NCBI GenBank assembly: GCA_013285645.1
Contig: JABDHJ010000015.1
Location: forward strand, 1,258 to 55,957
DNA length: 54,700 nt
From: Verrucomicrobiota bacterium
Lineage (GTDB): Bacteria; Verrucomicrobiota; Verrucomicrobiia; Methylacidiphilales; UBA1321
Reading direction: 5' to 3'
Below, piece by piece: positions 50,143-54,700 of this stretch. Within the stretch, counting starts at the first letter, position 1. Every line of letters starts with the position of its first letter. The notes beneath the pieces were generated by a model. It was not told where the DNA came from and searched no databases. It was given only the letters and a program-made list of their open reading frames with translations. Both the position numbers and the translations under genes were made by a program.

Positions 50143-51525
50143 ATGATGCTTAAAATGTTTTCCGTCAGGCCCCAGGAAGGAATTAAATTGGAATTCACTT
50201 GGCTGACGTTTGGCCTTTTTTTCATTCTTTTTTTTACATCTCTTAATGGCTTTGTTGATTCCATAGACTATGAGTACGGAGCCACGGACTCCTGGCAATG
50301 TACTTTTCTAGGTGATCCGAACGACCGTCATGCGGATCTTATCAAATTATCGATTTCAACGGTTTCTTCGCCACCTCCGAATCTTTCGGAATGGCCTTCT
50401 CACTATCTGGATTTTTATACAAATAATCCCTATGGAAATGTAGGGGCTGTGTCCCGTGGCAGGCTGACAGCATTTCACTCTCTACCACTGGCTTTGCTCG
50501 TTGTAACCGGCATCGGGAATGGAATTCTTTTAACGGGTCCTGTTTTTACGACGATTGTCTTTTACGCGGTGGCCTTGACGTTACTTTGGTTGGCGTGCTG
50601 GTATTTTGTTTCAACTTCTTGGGAACGAATATTTGCATTTTCAGTCCTCGCGCTTGGCTATCCCTTCATGGTCATACTGTCCCGCGCGAATGTCGGATCG
50701 CTTGTTGCTGGATTTGCGCTCATTTTCTATATCTATTTATGCTGCAACCGACGTCATCTCCTTATCGCCGGAATATGTCTGGCGGTTGCATGCAATGTTC
50801 GGCCCAATGCGGTTTTGTTGGCGCCCTTGTTTCTTTGCTTTGGATTGCGTAAATCCATTGGCGGAGTTGCCCTCTTTCTACTAATGGCGGGAGCAATTGC
50901 CTCCGTTTGCTATGCCATCGCCGTTAAAGTTTATCCCGGATATTCCTTTTCTGTATTCCTTCAGGCGCTCGACATCTATCAAAGTCTCTATGTGTTTGGC
51001 TCCATGGGCGACGGCAACAACAATTCCGCCTATGGAGCACTTAAAGTATTATACGAAATGTTGCTCATAGGCACGTCTCCGAGGCTGTTGACGGCCGTGA
51101 ACCAGTTTATTTTGCTTTTAGGCGTCGGATTCATTGCTTTTGCATCATATCGATTTTGGCGCGGCCTGCTTCCAGCCTATTACTTCGCCTTTGTGATCAC
51201 AGGTGTATATATTCTGGCATCGACTGTCATAGCGACGTATCACATGTTCGTTCTATACGTCTTTATCCTGGCGGCAGGATGCAAAACCGCAGAGAGCGGA
51301 ACTTTCCCGTCGATACTGGTCTTGATGGCGGCATTGATACTTATCCCTAAAAACTATATCTATATGTTTCCGGGTGTTTCTTGCGAGGTTATCCTGAATC
51401 CCCTCATTCTTTCCATCTGCCTGGGTTGGATATTATCCAGGAAATTTCCTGTCCAGACTGAGCTTTCGACAGAAGACTCCATGAGGACAGCGCCGGAAGT
51501 CAGGACCAAGAAGAGACGGCGTTAA
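50143..51525 (+). CDS. GT87-like polyprenol-phosphate mannosyltransferase-type membrane protein
   Basis: The protein has 460 residues and about ten helices. The loop after helix 1 has DYEYGATDSWQCTFLGD. The central part has FSVLALGYPFMVILSRANVG and CNVRPNAVLLAPLFLCFGL, as in GT87/DUF2029 alpha-mannosyltransferase-like enzymes. The C-terminal tail is basic (RTKKRRR). It probably uses the polyprenyl-phosphate sugar made by the GT2 just upstream. The ATG at 50143 is followed by another ATG; the upstream extended frame overlaps the GT2 and is not used. It is AT-rich relative to its neighbours. Confidence 0.75.
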   Translation: MMLKMFSVRPQEGIKLEFTWLTFGLFFILFFTSLNGFVDSIDYEYGATDSWQCTFLGDPNDRHADLIKLSISTVSSPPPNLSEWPSHYLDFYTNNPYGNVGAVSRGRLTAFHSLPLALLVVTGIGNGILLTGPVFTTIVFYAVALTLLWLACWYFVSTSWERIFAFSVLALGYPFMVILSRANVGSLVAGFALIFYIYLCCNRRHLLIAGICLAVACNVRPNAVLLAPLFLCFGLRKSIGGVALFLLMAGAIASVCYAIAVKVYPGYSFSVFLQALDIYQSLYVFGSMGDGNNNSAYGALKVLYEMLLIGTSPRLLTAVNQFILLLGVGFIAFASYRFWRGLLPAYYFAFVITGVYILASTVIATYHMFVLYVFILAAGCKTAESGTFPSILVLMAALILIPKNYIYMFPGVSCEVILNPLILSICLGWILSRKFPVQTELSTEDSMRTAPEVRTKKRRR

Positions 51526-51563
51526 TATTCCATGCGATCTAAAATCAGTCGCGTGGCCAGCAC

Positions 51564-52196
51564 CTAAACAATATCCAGATACGGATTGGTCTCACGCTCG
51601 TGACCGATCGTCGTGCGGGGACCGTGACCCGCATAGACCCGCGTTTCTACCGGCAACGGAAGCAGATGCTTCCGCAATCCTTGAAGCAGCGCAGTGCGGG
51701 AACCGCCGGGCAAATCCCAACGTCCCACCCCGCCACAAAAAAGCGTATCGCCACTGATCAACACGCCCCAGCCCGCATGATAAAACACCACGCTGCCCGG
51801 TGAGTGCCCCGGCAGGTGAAAGATCTGAAACTCCTCGCCCGCGCAAATAAAGGGTGCCGAGCCCTGCTCCGGCACGTCAAAATTCTCCACATGGGACGGC
51901 GCGCGGATCGGTGGCACCACCCCGAACATTTTCACGTAAGAGGTATCGAGCACCATCGCCTCATCGGCCTTGTGCACATAAATCGGGCACTGATAATCCT
52001 CCTGGATCAAAACTGAGTCCCACATGTGATCGAAATGGCCGTGGGTCAGCAACAGCGCCACCGGCCTCACCCCGGTACGCACCAACTCTCTCGCCATCCC
52101 TTCCGGGGCGTCGAAACAGATCACGCCTTCCTTGCCCTCAAGGAGGTAGCCATTGGTCGCCAGATCGCCTCCGGTAAAGACGCGTGGTGAAATCAT
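51564..52196 (-). CDS. Metallo-beta-lactamase-fold hydrolase (glyoxalase II-like)
   Basis: The protein has 210 residues. Metal ligands: LTHGHFDHMW (HxHxDH), then LPGHSPGSV, SGDTLF and VYAGHGPRTTIGHERETNPYL. This matches small glyoxalase II/GloB2-type enzymes that hydrolyse S-lactoylglutathione or related thioesters. It lacks the C-terminal substrate domain of full GloB. It begins two bases after the GH1 stop, so it is the second gene of a GH1-MBL operon. Confidence 0.9.
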   Translation of the reverse strand: MISPRVFTGGDLATNGYLLEGKEGVICFDAPEGMARELVRTGVRPVALLLTHGHFDHMWDSVLIQEDYQCPIYVHKADEAMVLDTSYVKMFGVVPPIRAPSHVENFDVPEQGSAPFICAGEEFQIFHLPGHSPGSVVFYHAGWGVLISGDTLFCGGVGRWDLPGGSRTALLQGLRKHLLPLPVETRVYAGHGPRTTIGHERETNPYLDIV

Positions 52197-52198
52197 AT

Positions 52199-53869
52199 CT
52201 ATTGGACGCTGCCAGGTGATGAAATGTTCGATTCTCTCGTTACTGCAATGTTTGTAGCAGGAGCCGCGCCGGATTTCGCGCCGTCTCCAGACGCCGTTTT
52301 TTTCTCGGTGCGCCGGGCGGCAGCGGCAAAATGCGACTTCGCCTCACGGATTTCCTGCGCATAGGTCGCCGAGGGATTATCGCCGTTCACATCGACCGCG
52401 TGACGCGTCGGATAACCCGTGTAATCCAGCGAAAAAAGCCCAAATCGCGGCGCGAAGGAACCCCACTCATAATTGTCGAAAAGCGACCAGTGGAGATAAC
52501 CAATGAGAGGCTGCCCACGCTCCACCAACTGGCTGACCATCCGGACATGCTCGCGTAGATACTGACTGCGGGCCACTTTGTCCCGGCGGTGAAAACGCTG
52601 ATTATCGTGCAATCGACGCAGGGCCATGCCGTTTTCTGCAATCAAGACAGGTAAGCCATAAGAGCCAAAATGTTTGACGAAGAAAGCCAGTCCCTCTGGC
52701 AGTAAATGCCAGTCCCACCATTTGCTGACCACGCTCTCCAGCATCCAATCGCGAAACGAACGCTTGCGCGTCTCAAAATCATGCCAACTCGGCAGACGCA
52801 ACGCATGGGCCACGAATGGATCGTAGAAATCGAACGCAATATAATCAAGCGGCACCTCGTTGCGCTCATAGAGCAACGCGATGACCTGATCCCAGCAGGG
52901 CGCGGCGAAACCCCGCTTCGCCACGCCGTGATGGAATTTCTTGATCCACTGCCCCAAAAAATAACGCAGGCCGTGTCGGGGAAAAAGGCGGGTGGAATTA
53001 AAGCTCTCGTCAAAAGCCTCGGCACGCTTCGCCAGGTCCGCCTGCACCTTCTCCTTCGGCACGCCCCGTGACGGCGCAAAAAGCAAATCCAGCATCGCCG
53101 AGTCGCTCCAGTAGAGATCGCTGCAATAGTTGTTGAAGCTCACCATCGGTTTCGTTTCCGACTTGGCGTAAATTTCGTGGATCAACCGGTAAGCCCGTAT
53201 ATGTGCCTCCAGGAGATGGGCCAGACATTTCACCGTCGGATCAAGCCCGATCATGTGGTCGCCCGGAAACAGTCGGTACAGGTAATGGTTGAACGCGAGC
53301 AGGTTCGGTTCGTTGATCGTAATGAACCAACGCGGCGGTGCGCATCCAAAATCCTGCGGCAACGTCCGCAACAAATAGATCAACGTATGCCGAACAAAGG
53401 CGAGAAAATGATTGATCGTTTCCGGATTAAGCCACGCATCCAGTCCCAGCCACGCCGGATGAACAAAATGATGCAGCGTGATAATAGGTTCCAAGCCATG
53501 GGCGCGACAGGCCGCGATCCGCTGCGCATAACTATAGAGTGCCTGTTCGTCGAACGGCGGCGGTTTCGCCCCGGGCTTTGGGCAGGCGGTCGATCCAAGC
53601 TCCGTGACCGGCTGCACCCGCGACCACTCAATGCTCATCCGAAATGAATTGAGCCCCATGTCGCGGCACCGCTCGAAATCCTCATTGGCCAGCGTCCAAA
53701 AATCGGCCGTGCGTCCCGAGGGCGCCACCGCTCCCTTGCTCTCCGCCCAGGCCCAGTTGTTGAGCGGTTGACCCGGCCCATTATAACCACCCTCCGCCTG
53801 GTAACCTGACGTCGCCACACCCCAAAAGAACTCCTCATTCGCGACTAACGGTTTGGTCGGCAAAGCCAT
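52199..53869 (-). CDS. GH1 beta-glucosidase/beta-galactosidase
   Basis: The protein has 556 residues, somewhat longer than the usual 450-480. FFWGVATSGYQAEGG at the start is the family signature. The acid/base Glu is E187 (TINEPN) and the nucleophile is E412 (LIAENGM). A C-terminal tail of about 50 residues is rich in Ala, Lys and Thr (KKTASGDGAKSG). Hydrolyses terminal beta-glucosides or beta-galactosides in the cytoplasm; no signal peptide. Substitutions near the aglycone site, such as the inserted PQDFGCAPP, do not allow a substrate call. It starts upstream of the MBL gene on the same strand. Confidence 0.9.
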   Translation of the reverse strand: MALPTKPLVANEEFFWGVATSGYQAEGGYNGPGQPLNNWAWAESKGAVAPSGRTADFWTLANEDFERCRDMGLNSFRMSIEWSRVQPVTELGSTACPKPGAKPPPFDEQALYSYAQRIAACRAHGLEPIITLHHFVHPAWLGLDAWLNPETINHFLAFVRHTLIYLLRTLPQDFGCAPPRWFITINEPNLLAFNHYLYRLFPGDHMIGLDPTVKCLAHLLEAHIRAYRLIHEIYAKSETKPMVSFNNYCSDLYWSDSAMLDLLFAPSRGVPKEKVQADLAKRAEAFDESFNSTRLFPRHGLRYFLGQWIKKFHHGVAKRGFAAPCWDQVIALLYERNEVPLDYIAFDFYDPFVAHALRLPSWHDFETRKRSFRDWMLESVVSKWWDWHLLPEGLAFFVKHFGSYGLPVLIAENGMALRRLHDNQRFHRRDKVARSQYLREHVRMVSQLVERGQPLIGYLHWSLFDNYEWGSFAPRFGLFSLDYTGYPTRHAVDVNGDNPSATYAQEIREAKSHFAAAARRTEKKTASGDGAKSGAAPATNIAVTRESNISSPGSVQ

Positions 53870-53935
53870 TGATCAAAGGTACTCGATTTCCACGCCGCGC
53901 CAAGTTTTCACTCGGTGATACATCGTACCTATGGA

Positions 53936-54098
53936 GGGTCAGCCTCCGGCCTGACCCATTCTCCGAGGCAGCCGTCGTACTCCGTGCGACGGTTCGGGTG
54001 GCCCGGACAACTAGTTGTCCGGGTTCGCGAAGCGAACAGGAGGTCGCTCCGGACTTTCACGTTTCTCTTCGGTCCTCCTGAGCTTGTCGAAGGATCAG
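53936..54098. repeat. Array of consecutive hairpins
   Basis: In order: GGGTCAG (53936-53942)/CTGACCC (53951-53957); the REP-like palindrome CCGTCGTAC-TCC-GTGCGACGG (53972-53992); a 22-bp perfect palindrome built from CCCGGACAACT read to both sides; GTTCGC-GAA-GCGAAC; and the 23-base repeat TCCTGAGCTTGTCGAAGG plus ATCAG (54076-54098). No protein-coding frame of note. Stands in the 263-base gap between the GH1 promoter side and the HtrA-like 3' end. Confidence 0.8.
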
Positions 54099-54132
54099 CC
54101 TCCGAAAGATCATCGCGATCTGGGGGACTCTC

Positions 54133-54700
54133 CTACTTCGAATCCGTCACCACATGATTAACCAAAACCGGCCGCCCTTGCGCCGATGAATCCGATCCGG
54201 AACTCAACGTTGATGTGCCTGTCACCGGCGGCGTAGTCGGATTAGCGGCGGTTGGCCCCTGCGGACGCTCGATCACCGCGAAGGAATAATCGTAAAGCTT
54301 CTCGCCCCGGCGCACGACCACGATCATCGTCCCGCCCACATGACTGAAAAATGACGCATCGAGTACATCCGACGGCCGGTAAATTTCCCGCGAATCGATC
54401 CGCATCACCGTATCGCCCGCCTGAATGCCGCTCTGGCTCGCCGGCGTGCCGGGCATGATCTGCACCACGCGCACCGTCCGGCCATCATGGAGCGTATCGG
54501 GCCCTGCCGTGACGTTGACGCCCACCCAGCCGTGCCGCGCGCGGCCATACAGATTGAAATCGGCGATAATCTTCCCCATCGCCTCAGCCGGCAGCGCATA
54601 GACGGTCTTTCCATTATCGGGACTCGTCGCTACCAGTCCGACCACTTCGCCGCGCGAATTCAGTAGCGGTCCACCAACTTGCCCCGGGCTGATCGAGACA
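54133..54700 (-). CDS. HtrA-like S1C protease homologue with PDZ domain, C-terminal part, catalytic Ser replaced
   Basis: The C-terminal 188 residues of a protein entering from the right edge. It starts with SISPGQVGGPLLNSRGEVVG. In active HtrA/DegP enzymes this segment reads GNSGGPL, with Ser as nucleophile; here it is GQVGGPL, so the Ser position is Val. A PDZ domain (about HGWVGVNVTAGPDTLHDG... VMRIDSREIYRPSDVLDA) follows. The C-terminus is a Pro/Thr/Ser-rich tail. Exported or periplasmic family, but the N-terminus is outside the window. It is likely an inactive member that binds or holds proteins. Confidence 0.85.
   Translation of the reverse strand, partial: VSISPGQVGGPLLNSRGEVVGLVATSPDNGKTVYALPAEAMGKIIADFNLYGRARHGWVGVNVTAGPDTLHDGRTVRVVQIMPGTPASQSGIQAGDTVMRIDSREIYRPSDVLDASFFSHVGGTMIVVVRRGEKLYDYSFAVIERPQGPTAANPTTPPVTGTSTLSSGSDSSAQGRPVLVNHVVTDSK

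Noticed and set aside
53936..54098. CRISPR array or attachment site
   Set aside because: The hairpins are all different, with no regular repeat-spacer pattern and no integrase or Cas gene in the window.

Overview
The window looks like a chromosome segment of a Gram-negative, glycan-degrading bacterium. It is most likely a member of the Verrucomicrobiota, but this is inferred from gene content and not proven. Supporting signs are an outer-membrane OprB-type porin, heptosyltransferase-like enzymes, intracellular GH2/heparinase/ThuA and GH1 sugar-degrading genes, a secreted GH50-like enzyme with a CBM9-like tail, and a PFK with mixed donor-site residues. GC is moderately high, and most start codons lack an obvious Shine-Dalgarno sequence.

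Layout. (1) 1-5251, minus strand: an iron-import operon of imelysin, FTR1-type permease and OprB-like porin, ending in an exported protein cut by the window edge. (2) 5355-6514, minus: three small exported proteins (a two-repeat protein, a Thr-rich 53-residue lipoprotein and a His/Tyr-rich peptide) closed by a strong terminator. (3) 6754-12117, minus: a CHASE3-PAS-kinase-REC-REC hybrid kinase, then an Nramp metal transporter followed by a universal stress protein. The Nramp promoter carries a pair of near-identical operator-like repeats. (4) 12294-23319: a carbohydrate-catabolism block (ThuA, heparinase II/III, GH2 beta-galactosidase, GH50-like secreted enzyme, GH43). It also holds a convergent gene encoding a free-standing version of the GH50 protein's N-terminal domain.

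(5) 23330-33871: a first surface-glycan block (GT-C-like membrane protein, GT2, two sugar-nucleotide epimerases, a GtrB-like GT2, a methyltransferase). Interspersed are PFK, ferredoxin, a DJ-1/isonitrile-hydratase-like protein and an IS481-family insertion sequence that landed inside a hairpin. (6) 33906-36919, minus: a redox operon (membrane-anchored catalase-like peroxidase, cytochrome b561, DUF302) beside an alpha/beta hydrolase, then tRNA-Leu(CAA). (7) 37557-51525: a second glycan block (HAD protein, three GT9 enzymes, GT-C-like and GT87-like membrane enzymes, an HAD-UbiA fusion, a GtrB-like GT2), interrupted by a macro-domain gene and an NfeD/flotillin pair. (8) 51564-54700: an MBL hydrolase and GH1 glucosidase, a dense array of hairpins, and the C-terminal part of an HtrA-like protein whose catalytic serine position is valine.

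The genes fit a cell that takes up iron and manganese, degrades galactose- and uronate-containing polysaccharides, and builds its own surface glycan using polyprenyl-phosphate sugars. The most unusual non-coding content is a family of short palindromes (13104, 18448, the IS target site, 53970) and the hairpin array at 53936-54098.
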